Shown here piece after piece: positions 50,008 to 59,391 of a stretch of 64,000 nt of DNA (the first letter of the stretch is position 1; the number at the start of each line of letters is the position of its first letter). The notes under the pieces were generated by a model. It did not search any database, was not told the origin of the DNA, and saw only the letters and a list, made by a program, of their open reading frames with translations. The translations under genes were made by a program, and so were the position numbers. Origin of the DNA: Myceligenerans salitolerans (GTDB lineage Bacteria > Actinomycetota > Actinomycetes > Actinomycetales > Cellulomonadaceae). Location of the stretch: contig NZ_JAFMPK010000043.1 of the NCBI RefSeq assembly GCF_017349295.1, positions 1-64,000 on the forward strand, given 5' to 3'.

Positions 50008-51159
50008 GTGCAACACTTCGCCTCCGACAACTACGCTCCCGTCCACCCCGAGGTGATGGCCGCCCTGACCGCCGCGAACGGCGGACCGGACGTCCCTTAC
50101 GGGGACGACGCCACCACGGACCGCCTCCAGGCGCGGACCCGTGAGCTCTTCGGCCCGAAGGCCGCCGTGTTCCCCGTGCTGATCGGTACGGGTGCCAACG
50201 TGATCAGCCTGATGGCGGCAGCGCCGCGCTGGGGCGGGGTGGTGCTGAGCGATGTCGCGCACGCCAACACGGACGAGAACGGTGCCCCGGAACGGGTGGG
50301 CGGCCTCAAGCTGCTCGTGTGCCCCTCCACCCACGGTCGCATCACCACCGAGGCGGTGCGCAGCTGGTCGCGTGACCTCGGCAACCCCCACCGTGCCCAG
50401 CCCGCGGTCCTGTCGCTGACGCAGTCCACGGAGCTCGGTACCGTCTACTCGCTCCAGGAGCTCAGATCGCTCACGGAGGCCGCCCACGACCTCGGGATGC
50501 TCGTGCACGTCGACGGGTCGCGGCTCGCCAACGCCGCGGCATCTCTGGGGACCGGGCTGCGGGAGCTCACCACGGATGCCGGCGTGGACATCCTCTCGCT
50601 GGGCGCCGCGAAGAACGGCGGCATGATCGGTGAGGCCGTCGTGGTGCTCGACGGCGGCGCCGACGCCGGACTCGTCGAGACGATCCCGTACCTGCGGAAG
50701 CAGACGATGCAGCTGGCCTCGAAGGCTCGGTTCGTATCGGCCCAGCTCCTCGCGTTGCTGGGCGAACCCGACGGGGCCGGGAGCCAGCGAACGGCAGCCG
50801 GTGCCGCCGGCGTGCCGGGTCCCGGCGCGACACCGGGAGCGGCGTCGCCGTCGGGCCGCGAGCCCCTCTGGCTGCGCAACGCGCGGCATGCCAACGCCAT
50901 GGCGGCTCGCCTGAGGGCAGCGGTCGAGCGCACGCTGCCGGGCGACGTCGTCCGTGTCACGCACCCCACCGAGGCCAACGTCGTCTTCGCGAGCCTGCCC
51001 CGCCGCGCCGCGGACGCCGTGCGTGCGCGGTTCCGCTTCTACGACTGGGCCGACGGCGAGACGCCGGACCGTGTCGAGGCTCGCTGGATGTGCTCGTGGG
51101 CCACGACCGAGCCGGAGGTGGACGCGTTCGTCGAGGCGATCGCGGCCGCGGTGGACTGA
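50008..51159 (+). CDS. Threonine aldolase-family PLP enzyme
   Basis: A 383-residue fold-type I PLP enzyme that cleaves L-threonine (or phenylserine-like beta-hydroxy amino acids) to glycine and an aldehyde. Signs are the opening HFASDNYAPVHPEVMAAL, PYGDDATTDRL, HANTDENGAPE, LTQSTELGTVYS, the aspartate in LVHVDGSRLANAA and the PLP lysine in SLGAAKNGGMIGEAV. The AAKNG form resembles the phenylserine aldolase subgroup more than the SKGLGAP subgroup of ltaE. A Gly/Pro/Ala insert of about 30 residues follows residue 250. The GTG start is six bases after GACAAT, so it is probably leaderless. Confidence 0.9.
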   Translation: MQHFASDNYAPVHPEVMAALTAANGGPDVPYGDDATTDRLQARTRELFGPKAAVFPVLIGTGANVISLMAAAPRWGGVVLSDVAHANTDENGAPERVGGLKLLVCPSTHGRITTEAVRSWSRDLGNPHRAQPAVLSLTQSTELGTVYSLQELRSLTEAAHDLGMLVHVDGSRLANAAASLGTGLRELTTDAGVDILSLGAAKNGGMIGEAVVVLDGGADAGLVETIPYLRKQTMQLASKARFVSAQLLALLGEPDGAGSQRTAAGAAGVPGPGATPGAASPSGREPLWLRNARHANAMAARLRAAVERTLPGDVVRVTHPTEANVVFASLPRRAADAVRARFRFYDWADGETPDRVEARWMCSWATTEPEVDAFVEAIAAAVD

Positions 51160-51239
51160 ACCGATTTCGGTACGGCAGGGCACGGGGGAAGCTGTGGAAA
51201 TCTTCGTCCCGCACGCGGTGGCGACATTAGGCTGATGCG

Positions 51240-53537
51240 GTGGATCAGACCGTCATGCCTCCCGTCGCGGCTCGCCGACCGACCACCCGTACCCATCACG
51301 GTGACACGTTCACCGACGAGTACGAGTGGCTGCGGCGCAAGGACGACCCGGAGGTCGTCGCGCACCTCGAGGCGGAGAACTCGTGGACCATGGCGCGTCT
51401 CGAGCACCTGGCTCCTCTGCGGCAGGCCATCTTCGACGAGATCAAGGCCCGCACGCAGGAGACGGATCTGTCGCTGCCGTCCCGCGACGGTGGCTGGTGG
51501 TACTACTCCCGCACCGAGGAGGGCAAGCAGTACCCGATCCACGCACGCTACGAGGTGAGCGACCCGGACGACTGGACGCCGCGCGTGCTCGAACCGGGCG
51601 AGCCCGTGCCGGGTGAGCAGGTCCTGCTCGACCAGAACGTCGAGGCGGACGGCCACGACTTCTTCTCGCTCGGTACGTTCGACGTGTCCGACGACGGCGG
51701 CCTGCTTCTCTATGCCGTCGACACGGCCGGGGACGAGCGGTACACGCTACGCATCCGCGATCTGAGCACGGGCACTGACCTCGACGACGAGGTGCCCGGC
51801 ACGGCGCCGGGGGCGTTCTTCGCCCCCGACGGGGTGCACGTCTTCTACCAGACCGTGGACGAGGCGTGGCGCCCGCACCGCCTGTGGCGACACCGCATCG
51901 GCACGTCGCGGGACGACGACGTGATGGTGTTCGACGAGCCGGACGAGCGGTACTGGATGGGCGCGGGCGTGAGCCGCTCCAAGAAGTACCTCATGATCGA
52001 GCTCGCCTCGAAGGTGACGAGCGAGTGCTGGATCCTCGAGGCCGACGACCCCGCCGGCGAGTTCCGCTGCGTGCGGCCCCGGGCCGAGGGGGTCGAGTAC
52101 TCGGTGGAGCACGCGGTCCTGCCGGAGTCGGTGTCGCCCGCCGGTGACGCGCCGCGCGGCGGCCGCGACGTGCTCCTGGTCCTGCACAACGAGAACGCGG
52201 AGAACTTCGAGCTCACGGTCGCCGACGTGCCCGGGACCGGGGGAGTGGCCGGGTGGGGCGACGTCGTCGTACCGCACGATCCGGACGTCCGGCTCGAGGG
52301 CATCTCCGCCTCCGAGCGCTACCTGGTGCTCTACTACCGGCGCGGCGCGATCGGCCGCAGCGGGATCCTGCGCCTCGACACTCCGGGCGGGCTCGTCGGC
52401 CGGTCCGGCACCTCTGCGGACCCGGGTGCCGCCCCGGCACCGCCGGCACCCGAGATCAGGCCGCAGCTCGTGGAGTCCGGCAGGCCGGCACCGGCCGCAC
52501 CGGTCGCGGCCTCCTGGCGCTTCGAGGAGATCGCCTTCGGGCAGGAGCTGGAATCGGTCGGCGCGGGCGTCGGCGTCTGGGAGCAGCCCAACCTGCTCGT
52601 GGGATACACCTCGTTCGTGACGCCGTCCGCCGTCTACGACTACGACGTGGCGACGGGCGAGCGCACGCTCCTGAAGCAGACGCCGGTGCTCGGGGGCTTC
52701 GACCCGGACGAGTACGCGCAGCGCCGGGAATGGGCCGTCGCCGAGGACGGTACCCGCGTCCCGATCTCCCTCGTCTGGCGCAAGGACAGGGTCGTGCTCG
52801 GGGACGACGGCGTGCCGGCCGCGCCGGCCCCGGTGCTGCTCTACGGTTACGGCGCCTACGAGATGTCGCTCGACCCGTACTTCTCGATCCCGCGTCTCTC
52901 GCTGCTGGAGCGGGGCGTGGTGTTCGCGATCGCGCACGTGCGGGGCGGTGGAGAGATGGGGCGGCGCTGGTACGACGGCGGCAAGCTCGACCACAAGGCG
53001 AACACCTTCACGGACTACGTGGCCTGTGCACGGCACCTCGCGGCCGCGGGCTGGAGCACGCCGGAACGGACGGTGGCGGACGGTGGATCGGCCGGTGGCC
53101 TGCTCGTCGGAGCCGCACTGAACCTCGCACCCGACGCCTTCGGGGGTGTGCTCGCCGGGGTCCCGTTCGTGGACGCCCTGACATCCATGCTGGACCCCTC
53201 CCTCCCGCTCACCGTCACCGAGTGGGACGAGTGGGGCGACCCACTGCACGACGCCGCGGTCTACGCCTACATGAAGTCGTACAGCCCGTACGAGAACGTC
53301 CCCGACGACGCCTCGCACTACCCGCAGGTGCTCGCCACGACGTCGTTCAACGACACGCGCGTGATGTACGTCGAGCCGGCGAAATGGGTGGCGCGTCTGC
53401 GGGCCGCGGGTGCTCCGGCCCTGCTCAAGATCGAGATGCAGGCGGGCCACGGAGGCGTCTCCGGGCGCTACGCGACCTGGGAGCAGATCGCCTTCGAGCA
53501 CGCGTGGATCCTGGAGGTGCTCGGCCTCGCCGAGTGA
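51240..53537 (+). CDS. Oligopeptidase B-like S9 prolyl oligopeptidase
   Basis: A 765-residue cytoplasmic serine peptidase cutting short peptides after basic residues. Residues 1-440 form the gating beta-propeller (YEWLRRKDDPEVVAHLEAEN at the start), interrupted by a Pro/Ala-rich insert. The C-terminal alpha/beta hydrolase has the serine in DGGSAGGLLVGA, the aspartate in SFNDTRVMYVEP and the histidine in MQAGHGGVSGRY. The GTG at 51240 follows TAGGCT (51228-51233) by six bases with no ribosome site, so it is probably leaderless; an ATG at 51255 is an alternative. It ends six bases before the converging GH3 gene. Confidence 0.93.
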   Translation: MDQTVMPPVAARRPTTRTHHGDTFTDEYEWLRRKDDPEVVAHLEAENSWTMARLEHLAPLRQAIFDEIKARTQETDLSLPSRDGGWWYYSRTEEGKQYPIHARYEVSDPDDWTPRVLEPGEPVPGEQVLLDQNVEADGHDFFSLGTFDVSDDGGLLLYAVDTAGDERYTLRIRDLSTGTDLDDEVPGTAPGAFFAPDGVHVFYQTVDEAWRPHRLWRHRIGTSRDDDVMVFDEPDERYWMGAGVSRSKKYLMIELASKVTSECWILEADDPAGEFRCVRPRAEGVEYSVEHAVLPESVSPAGDAPRGGRDVLLVLHNENAENFELTVADVPGTGGVAGWGDVVVPHDPDVRLEGISASERYLVLYYRRGAIGRSGILRLDTPGGLVGRSGTSADPGAAPAPPAPEIRPQLVESGRPAPAAPVAASWRFEEIAFGQELESVGAGVGVWEQPNLLVGYTSFVTPSAVYDYDVATGERTLLKQTPVLGGFDPDEYAQRREWAVAEDGTRVPISLVWRKDRVVLGDDGVPAAPAPVLLYGYGAYEMSLDPYFSIPRLSLLERGVVFAIAHVRGGGEMGRRWYDGGKLDHKANTFTDYVACARHLAAAGWSTPERTVADGGSAGGLLVGAALNLAPDAFGGVLAGVPFVDALTSMLDPSLPLTVTEWDEWGDPLHDAAVYAYMKSYSPYENVPDDASHYPQVLATTSFNDTRVMYVEPAKWVARLRAAGAPALLKIEMQAGHGGVSGRYATWEQIAFEHAWILEVLGLAE

Positions 53538-53543
53538 GGACCG

Positions 53544-54803
53544 TCAGCCGTTCAGCACCGACTTGGCGTCCAGGACCCGGGCGGCGGCCTCGTCGACCCG
53601 GCTCGCGAAGCCCGGGTCCTCCTCGGCGCGCTCGACGAGCGCCTGCGCCATCGGCGCCGCCGTGGTCGGGTCGGCCGAGGCGAGCACCAGGTCCACACCG
53701 GCCTCGACCGCGAGCACGGCACGGTCGCCGGGGCTCCAGGCCTGGACCTGGGCGGCCGCGGAGAGGTCGTCCGTCATGACGACGCCGTCGAACCCGAGGT
53801 CGTCGCGCAGCAGATCGATCGCCGCGGGGCTGAACACGGCCGGCCGTTCGGCGTCGATCTTGCTGTAGAAGGCCGACGACATCATCACGAACTCACTTCC
53901 CGACTCCACGTTCGCGGCGAACGCGGACACGGACTTCGCCCCCGGCCCCGTCACCGTGTCGGTCACGCCCGTGGCCGTGTCCGTGTTTCCGGACACCAGG
54001 CCGAGCCCGGGGAAGTGCTTGGGGGCGGTGGCGACCCCGGCCGCGCGCTGTCCCTGGCCGAAGGCCACCGATCCGGCCACGACGGAGTCCAGCGTGTAGC
54101 CGTAGTTGCGATGGTTGGCCCCGATCGGGGCGTTCGACGCCGCGGACTGCGCCAGCACCACGTCCGCCACGGGAGCGAGGTTGAGGTTCACGCCCACGTC
54201 CGCCAGTTCCGTGCCCCACGTCCGGGCCATGCCGCGCAGCTCGTCGGGAGGCAGGGCCGCCTGGTCCACGGCGCTCGGGATGTCGCTGAACCCGTCGCCG
54301 CGGAGCACCTGGACGGCGCCGCCCTCCTGGTCGGTGGCCACGAGCATGAGCGGATCGCGCGGGTTCGCGGTGGCGCCGATCGTGCGGAACTCGGCGACCA
54401 GGCGGCGCACCGGGCCCTGGCCTGCCTGGGTCCGGCCGTGCAGGAAGACGTTCGCCACGTGGTGCTCGCGGATCGCCTCGGCCGCCGTCTCGCGTCCACC
54501 GCCCACCGGCACTCCCACCATGAGGATCTCCCCGACCTTCTCCGCCAGCGTCATGCCCTCCAGCAGTTCGCGGCCCGACGGGGCCGCCGGCGCCGTGGAC
54601 GGTGGCGACGTCGTCCGGTCGGGCGAGGCGTCCGGGGTGGACGACGGCGCGGCCGTCCCCGGCGCCGGCGTGGTGCTACCGGACGGTGTCGCCGACCCCG
54701 GTCCGGGGGACGACGACGATCGCGACGTTCCGGCCTGGCCGCCGCAGCCCGCGGCGGCCAGGAGGAGCAGGACGGCCACGAGTCGCGCGAGCCTGGAAGT
54801 CAT
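53544..54803 (-). CDS. GH3-family lipoprotein, NagZ-like
   Basis: A 419-residue lipoprotein (lipobox LLAAAGC), with a Ser/Pro/Thr linker to about residue 80 and a GH3 beta-hexosaminidase-type barrel. The family marks LMLVATDQEGGAVQVLRG, VNLNLAPVADV, TAPKHFPGLG and the nucleophile Asp in DGVVMTDDLSAAA are present. The catalytic loop after KHFPG reads LGLVSGNTDTATGVTDT, without the Asp-His dyad (GDTxxDSH) of classical NagZ. It may remove GlcNAc from cell-wall muropeptides or have changed function. The ATG lies six bases after GATACT (54815-54810), so it is probably leaderless. Confidence 0.85.
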   Translation of the reverse strand: MTSRLARLVAVLLLLAAAGCGGQAGTSRSSSSPGPGSATPSGSTTPAPGTAAPSSTPDASPDRTTSPPSTAPAAPSGRELLEGMTLAEKVGEILMVGVPVGGGRETAAEAIREHHVANVFLHGRTQAGQGPVRRLVAEFRTIGATANPRDPLMLVATDQEGGAVQVLRGDGFSDIPSAVDQAALPPDELRGMARTWGTELADVGVNLNLAPVADVVLAQSAASNAPIGANHRNYGYTLDSVVAGSVAFGQGQRAAGVATAPKHFPGLGLVSGNTDTATGVTDTVTGPGAKSVSAFAANVESGSEFVMMSSAFYSKIDAERPAVFSPAAIDLLRDDLGFDGVVMTDDLSAAAQVQAWSPGDRAVLAVEAGVDLVLASADPTTAAPMAQALVERAEEDPGFASRVDEAAARVLDAKSVLNG

Positions 54804-55050
54804 ACGTCCAGTATCGCGGTCGGCACGAGGGCGCGGGATGGGCCGACTGTCGTTCGGGGCACTCCCGGCCAGGAGACCCGGCTGTCAAGGGCCCAGGTGC
54901 CCGGATTTTGACGGTTGCGACGGCACTTGGCGGACGAGTGACCAAGGGGATGCCGAATCGTAACCGCCTCCGTGCCATGTGATCGTGGATGTGAAACACG
55001 TCGCGGCTACACTTCCCGCACTGTTGGGAATCCGCGACGGTTCAGGGCCT

Positions 55051-55067
55051 GTTCAGTGTTGCTGAAC
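55051..55067. promoter_or_regulatory. Inverted repeat upstream of livH
   Basis: GTTCAG-TGTTG-CTGAAC, a perfect 6-bp inverted repeat about 80 bases before the livH start. A TACACT hexamer near 55003-55010 could be the -10, which would place the repeat in the leader. It may be an operator for a regulator of the transporter; this is inference. Confidence 0.4.
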
Positions 55068-55146
55068 TCCCTTGGTCAGCCGGGTTCTCGAACTGTCCGA
55101 GCAACCCTCGGACATCTGGCACCGAAGACCACGGAGGACCCGGCAC

Positions 55147-56571
55147 ATGACAGCCGACCGACCGATGATCGCGACAGCCCCACGGCGCCTGCCGGCCGTG
55201 ATCATGGCTGCGTTCGCGGCGCTGATCGCGGGAGCGGCGATGTTCGCCGTACCCGCGGGAGCGGCGACCGACGACATCGCGACAGACTGCACGCCCGACG
55301 CGAGTACCACCTGTGTCTCGCCGATCGTGCTCGACGAGGAGCGGGAACCCGTGCCCGGGGTGGAGGTCTCCATCGCCGGTGAGGGTTTCGAGGCAGTCGT
55401 CACCACGACCGGCGAGGGGCCCGTGTCGGTGGAGGTGCCCACGCGCGGCACCTACACGCTGACCGTGAACCCGGACACGCTCCCCGCCGACACCCACGCC
55501 GACCCCGCGGAGCGCGAGGTCAGTGCGCAGACGGGTGCGACCGCGCGCGGCGCCTTCACGATCGGCACCGGCCCGGCGCCGGATCCCGAGGCGACCGAGA
55601 CCGAGACGGGGACGAGCTCGCCGGCCGACGATCCGGGTGCGGAAGGAGCGGAGGGTCTCGTCGAGGAGGACGTCACCGTCTCCGGCCTGCCGTCGTTCGG
55701 GCAGGTTTGGCAGCAGGTCGGCTCCGGTCTCCGGTTCGGCCTCCTGCTCGCCCTGGCCTCCGTGGGCCTCAGCCTCATCTTCGGCACCACCGGCATCTCG
55801 TCGTTCTCCCACGGTGAGCAGGTCGTCATCGGTGCGATGGGTGGCTTCATCCTGATCAACGAGCTCGGACTGCCGATCTGGATCGCCGCACTGCTGATCC
55901 TCGTCATCGGAGGGCTGACCGGCCTGCTGCAGGACGCGGCGATCTGGCGCCCGCTGCGCCGGCGAGGCACCCCCGCCGCACAGCTCATGCTCGTGACCAT
56001 CGGCCTCTCGCTCGCCCTGCAGTACGTGCTGCAGTGGATCGAGAGCGGATCCATGCGGATCATCACCTCCAACCCGGTGCCGACCACGATCGCGGGGATC
56101 ACCCTGAGCCGGGCCTCGTGGATCTCGATGGCGGTCGCGCTGGTCGTGATCCTCGCCATCGCGCTGCTCCTCACGAAGACCCGCATCGGCCGGGCCATCC
56201 GCGCCGTCGCCGACAACCGGGCGCTCGCCTCGGCCACCGGGATCGACCCGGACGCCGTCGTCCGTATCGTGTGGGTCTCGGCCACCGCGCTCGCGGCGCT
56301 CGCGGGCCTGCTCATCGGGATCTCCTTCGGATCCTTCACCTGGAACCTGGGCGTCCAGCTCCTGCTGCTGATGTTCGCCGCGGTGACCCTCGGCGGTCTC
56401 GGCACGGCGTACGGGGCACTCGTGGGATCCATCCTGATCGGCCTCGTCGTCGAACTCGCCGGACTGGTCATTCCCAGCGACGTGCGTTACGCGACCGCCC
56501 TGCTGATCCTCATCCTCGTCCTCCTGATCCGGCCGCAGGGCATCCTCGGCAGCCGCGAGCGGATCGGCTGA
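55147..56571 (+). CDS. livH: LivH-type permease with an N-terminal extracellular domain
   Basis: A 474-residue ABC permease with a remarkable N-terminus. Residues 1-40 are a signal sequence ending PAGAA. Residues 41-145 are an exported beta domain of carboxypeptidase-regulatory type (EREPVPGVEVSIAGEGFEA, YTLTVNPDTLPAD) with a cysteine pair (DCTPDASTTC), followed by a Thr/Glu/Pro linker. From about residue 180 the normal LivH fold begins (GLRFGLLLALASVGLSLIFG to LLIRPQGILGSRERIG). The usual LivH has about 290-300 residues. The ATG has GGAGG nine bases upstream. It is first in a four-gene operon with livM, livG and livF. Confidence 0.92.
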   Translation: MTADRPMIATAPRRLPAVIMAAFAALIAGAAMFAVPAGAATDDIATDCTPDASTTCVSPIVLDEEREPVPGVEVSIAGEGFEAVVTTTGEGPVSVEVPTRGTYTLTVNPDTLPADTHADPAEREVSAQTGATARGAFTIGTGPAPDPEATETETGTSSPADDPGAEGAEGLVEEDVTVSGLPSFGQVWQQVGSGLRFGLLLALASVGLSLIFGTTGISSFSHGEQVVIGAMGGFILINELGLPIWIAALLILVIGGLTGLLQDAAIWRPLRRRGTPAAQLMLVTIGLSLALQYVLQWIESGSMRIITSNPVPTTIAGITLSRASWISMAVALVVILAIALLLTKTRIGRAIRAVADNRALASATGIDPDAVVRIVWVSATALAALAGLLIGISFGSFTWNLGVQLLLLMFAAVTLGGLGTAYGALVGSILIGLVVELAGLVIPSDVRYATALLILILVLLIRPQGILGSRERIG

Positions 56572-56584
56572 AGGGAGCCTCGTC

Positions 56585-57577
56585 ATGGAAGAACTGCTTC
56601 GAGTACTCACTCTGGCCCTCGGGGAGCTGCTGGCGCCGGCTACCGCCGCGTACGCGCTCGCCGCGATCGGTCTGAACGTCCACTTCGGGTACACGGGTCT
56701 GCTGAACGTCGGCCAGGCCGGCTTCATGCTGCTCGGTGCCTACGGTTTCGGCATCGCGACGATCTCCGGTGCCCCCTTCTGGGTCGCCCTGCTCATCGCG
56801 ATGGCCGCGGGAACCCTCTTCGCGGTGATCCTCGGTCTGCCCACGCTGAAACTGCGGGGCGACTACCTGGCGATCGTCACGATCTCGGCCGCGGAGATCA
56901 TCCGCATGCTCGGACGGTCCACGCTGTTCGACGACTACACCGGTGGTTCCGCGGGTATCCGCGGTGGCGACTACAAGGGCTCGTTCCAGGAGCTGTCGTT
57001 CCTCCCGGACGGGCGCACCATGATCGGCCCGCTCGAATACCTCAACAACGGCTCCGACTCGTGGTGGACCCGCATCTTCGCGTGGACCCTCGTGATCCTG
57101 GCTCTGATCGTGGTCTGGCTGCTCACGCGTAGCCCGTGGGGGCGCGTGCTCAAGGGCGTGCGCGAGGACGAGGACGCCGTCCGCGCTCTCGGCAAGAACG
57201 TGTACTCCTACAAGATGCAGGCGCTGATCCTCGGTGGTGTCCTCGGGGCGCTCGCCGGGATCGTCTACGTGCTGCCCGGTGCCATCGCACCCGACTCGAT
57301 GGGCCGCACGATGACGTTCTGGGTGTGGACGGTGATGCTCCTGGGTGGTGCCGCGACGCTGTTCGGCCCGGTCCTCGGGTCGATGCTGTTCTTCTTCGTG
57401 TACATGGTCGTGCGCACGGGGATGCGGACCGACCTCATGGAGTTCCTGCCTATCCCGACCCAGAACGTGGACCACGTGGCGGGCGTCCTCGTGGGTGTGA
57501 CCCTCATGCTGATCGTGATCTTCCGACCACAGGGGATCCTGGGGAACAAGAAGGAGCTGGCCCTCGATGCCCGATGA
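56585..57577 (+). CDS. livM: LivM-type permease
   Basis: A 330-residue second transmembrane subunit of the branched-chain amino acid-type importer. Typical parts are LNVHFGYTGLLNVGQAGFMLLGAYGF, GLPTLKLRGDYLAIVTISAAEIIRML and the coupling region SPWGRVLKGVREDEDAVRALGKN, with the C-terminal LIVIFRPQGILGNKK. It starts 13 bp after livH, and its last 11 bases overlap livG. Confidence 0.94.
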   Translation: MEELLRVLTLALGELLAPATAAYALAAIGLNVHFGYTGLLNVGQAGFMLLGAYGFGIATISGAPFWVALLIAMAAGTLFAVILGLPTLKLRGDYLAIVTISAAEIIRMLGRSTLFDDYTGGSAGIRGGDYKGSFQELSFLPDGRTMIGPLEYLNNGSDSWWTRIFAWTLVILALIVVWLLTRSPWGRVLKGVREDEDAVRALGKNVYSYKMQALILGGVLGALAGIVYVLPGAIAPDSMGRTMTFWVWTVMLLGGAATLFGPVLGSMLFFFVYMVVRTGMRTDLMEFLPIPTQNVDHVAGVLVGVTLMLIVIFRPQGILGNKKELALDAR

Positions 57578-58550
57578 GAAGACCGTGAACGAGAACGACG
57601 CGGGCGCGGCGGCCCAGGGCGCGACCGACCAGGACGCGCCGGCCGTGAGCGAGACCGCGAAGCGAGCAGGACGAGACCTGTCGCACGTCGCACCCGAGGT
57701 CGGCGTCGCCAAGCCCGACGCCATCCTGACGGCACGTGGCGTGCAGCGCCGCTTCGGCGGCATGACGGCGGTCGACGTCGACTACCTGGAGGTCGAGCGG
57801 GGCGCGATCACGGCGCTCATCGGTCCGAACGGTGCCGGCAAGACGACGTTCTTCAACCTGCTCACTGGCTTCGACAAGCCCAACCAGGGGATGTGGACGT
57901 TCCAGGGCGAACCGATCGCGCACAAGAGCGCGGCCCGGGTCGCGCGAGCGGGGATGGTACGGACCTTCCAGCTCACCAAGGCGCTGTCGCGTCTGACGGT
58001 GCTGGAGAACGTGCTGCTCGCGGCGACCAGGAACCCGGGCGAGCGCATGTTCGCGTCGATGTTCCAGCCGCTCTGGGCCGGCACGGAGGCGCGGAACAAG
58101 GAGAAGGCCCTCGAGATCCTCGAGCGGTTCAAGCTCGACAAGATGCGCGACGAGTACGCGGGGTCGCTGTCGGGCGGCCAGCGCAAGCTGCTCGAGATGG
58201 CGCGTGCGCTGATGACGGACCCGGCCATGATCATGCTCGACGAGCCGATGGCGGGCGTGAACCCGGCGTTGGTCCAGTCCCTGCTGGGCCACATCCAGGA
58301 CCTGCGGGACGAGGGCATGTCCGTGCTCTTCGTGGAGCACGACATGCACGCCGTGCGCCACATCTCCGACTGGGTGGTCGTCATGGCGGAGGGCCGGATC
58401 GTGGCCGAGGGGCCGCCCGGCTCCGTGATGCAGAACCAGGCGGTGGTGGACGCCTACCTGGGCGCCCACCACGACACCGACCTCGGCGACGACGCGCTGC
58501 TCGATCCCGAGGTTCTGGCCCGGCTCGAGGCCGAGGAGGAGAAGCGATGA
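57567..58550 (+). CDS. livG: LivG-type ATP-binding protein
   Basis: A 327-residue ABC ATPase with a roughly 50-residue acidic N-terminal extension not found in typical LivG. Walker A is IGPNGAGKTTFFNLLTG, the signature LSGGQRKLLEMARAL and Walker B MIMLDEPMAGVNP, and the LivG C-terminal coupling part is normal. It starts inside the end of livM (11-base overlap) and overlaps livF by four bases, so production of the four subunits is tightly linked. Confidence 0.95.
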   Translation: MPDEKTVNENDAGAAAQGATDQDAPAVSETAKRAGRDLSHVAPEVGVAKPDAILTARGVQRRFGGMTAVDVDYLEVERGAITALIGPNGAGKTTFFNLLTGFDKPNQGMWTFQGEPIAHKSAARVARAGMVRTFQLTKALSRLTVLENVLLAATRNPGERMFASMFQPLWAGTEARNKEKALEILERFKLDKMRDEYAGSLSGGQRKLLEMARALMTDPAMIMLDEPMAGVNPALVQSLLGHIQDLRDEGMSVLFVEHDMHAVRHISDWVVVMAEGRIVAEGPPGSVMQNQAVVDAYLGAHHDTDLGDDALLDPEVLARLEAEEEKR

Positions 58551-59347
58551 CCGAGGCGACCACCACGCAGACGGCGGAGGGCGGTGCGACCGCGGGGCTG
58601 CCCGCCGACAAGGAGCTCCTGCTCCGGGCGGACAACCTGACCGCCGGGTACGTGCCCGGGGTGAACATCCTCAACGGGTGCTCGATCGAGGTCGGCAAGG
58701 GCGAGCTCGTCGGCATCATCGGGCCGAACGGCGCGGGCAAGTCCACACTGCTCAAGGCGCTGTTCGGGCTCGTGAACATCACCTCCGGCACCGTGACGCT
58801 GGAGGGCCGGGAGATCACGGGCATGAAGGCCAACGCCCTGGTGGCGCGTGGCGTGGGATTCGTGCCGCAGACGAACAACGTGTTCCCGTCGCTCACCGTC
58901 GAGGAGAACATGCGGATGGGCGTGTACCTGCGCCCGAAGACGTTCGACGAGCGGTTCGAGTTCATCGTCGACCTGTTCCCCACGCTGGGGGAACGGCGCA
59001 GCCAGCGGGCGGGGGCGATGTCGGGCGGTGAGCGGCAGATGGTCGCCATGGCCCGCGCGCTGATGATGAACCCGTCCGTGCTGCTGCTCGACGAGCCGTC
59101 GGCCGGTCTGTCGCCCGTGCGGCAGGACGAGGCGTTCCTGCGGACCCGGATGATCAACAAGGCCGGCGTGTCCGTGATCATGGTCGAGCAGAACGCCCGG
59201 CGGTGCCTGCAGATCTGCGACCGGGGCTACGTCCTGGACCAGGGCAAGGACGCGTACACGGGCACCGGGCGGGAGTTGCAGAGCGACCCGAAGGTGATCT
59301 CGCTGTACTTGGGCACCTTGGCCGAGGACGTCGAGCAGGGGTCCTGA
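58547..59347 (+). CDS. livF: LivF-type ATP-binding protein
   Basis: A 266-residue second ATPase of the importer. Walker A is IIGPNGAGKSTLLKALFG, the signature MSGGERQMVAMARAL and Walker B LLLDEPSAGLSP, with the H-loop VIMVEQNARR and the LivF-type ending SLYLGTLAEDV. The ATG overlaps the livG stop by four bases. The operon closes with a hairpin. Confidence 0.95.
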   Translation: MTEATTTQTAEGGATAGLPADKELLLRADNLTAGYVPGVNILNGCSIEVGKGELVGIIGPNGAGKSTLLKALFGLVNITSGTVTLEGREITGMKANALVARGVGFVPQTNNVFPSLTVEENMRMGVYLRPKTFDERFEFIVDLFPTLGERRSQRAGAMSGGERQMVAMARALMMNPSVLLLDEPSAGLSPVRQDEAFLRTRMINKAGVSVIMVEQNARRCLQICDRGYVLDQGKDAYTGTGRELQSDPKVISLYLGTLAEDVEQGS

Positions 59348-59354
59348 CCGACGG

Positions 59355-59384
59355 AGCTGGTCGGTCACGGGTGGCCGACCAGCT
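59355..59384. terminator. Terminator between livF and the endonuclease-fold gene
   Basis: Perfect 10-bp arms AGCTGGTCGG and CCGACCAGCT with a 10-base loop, between two converging genes. Confidence 0.75.
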
Positions 59385-59391
59385 TCGTGGC

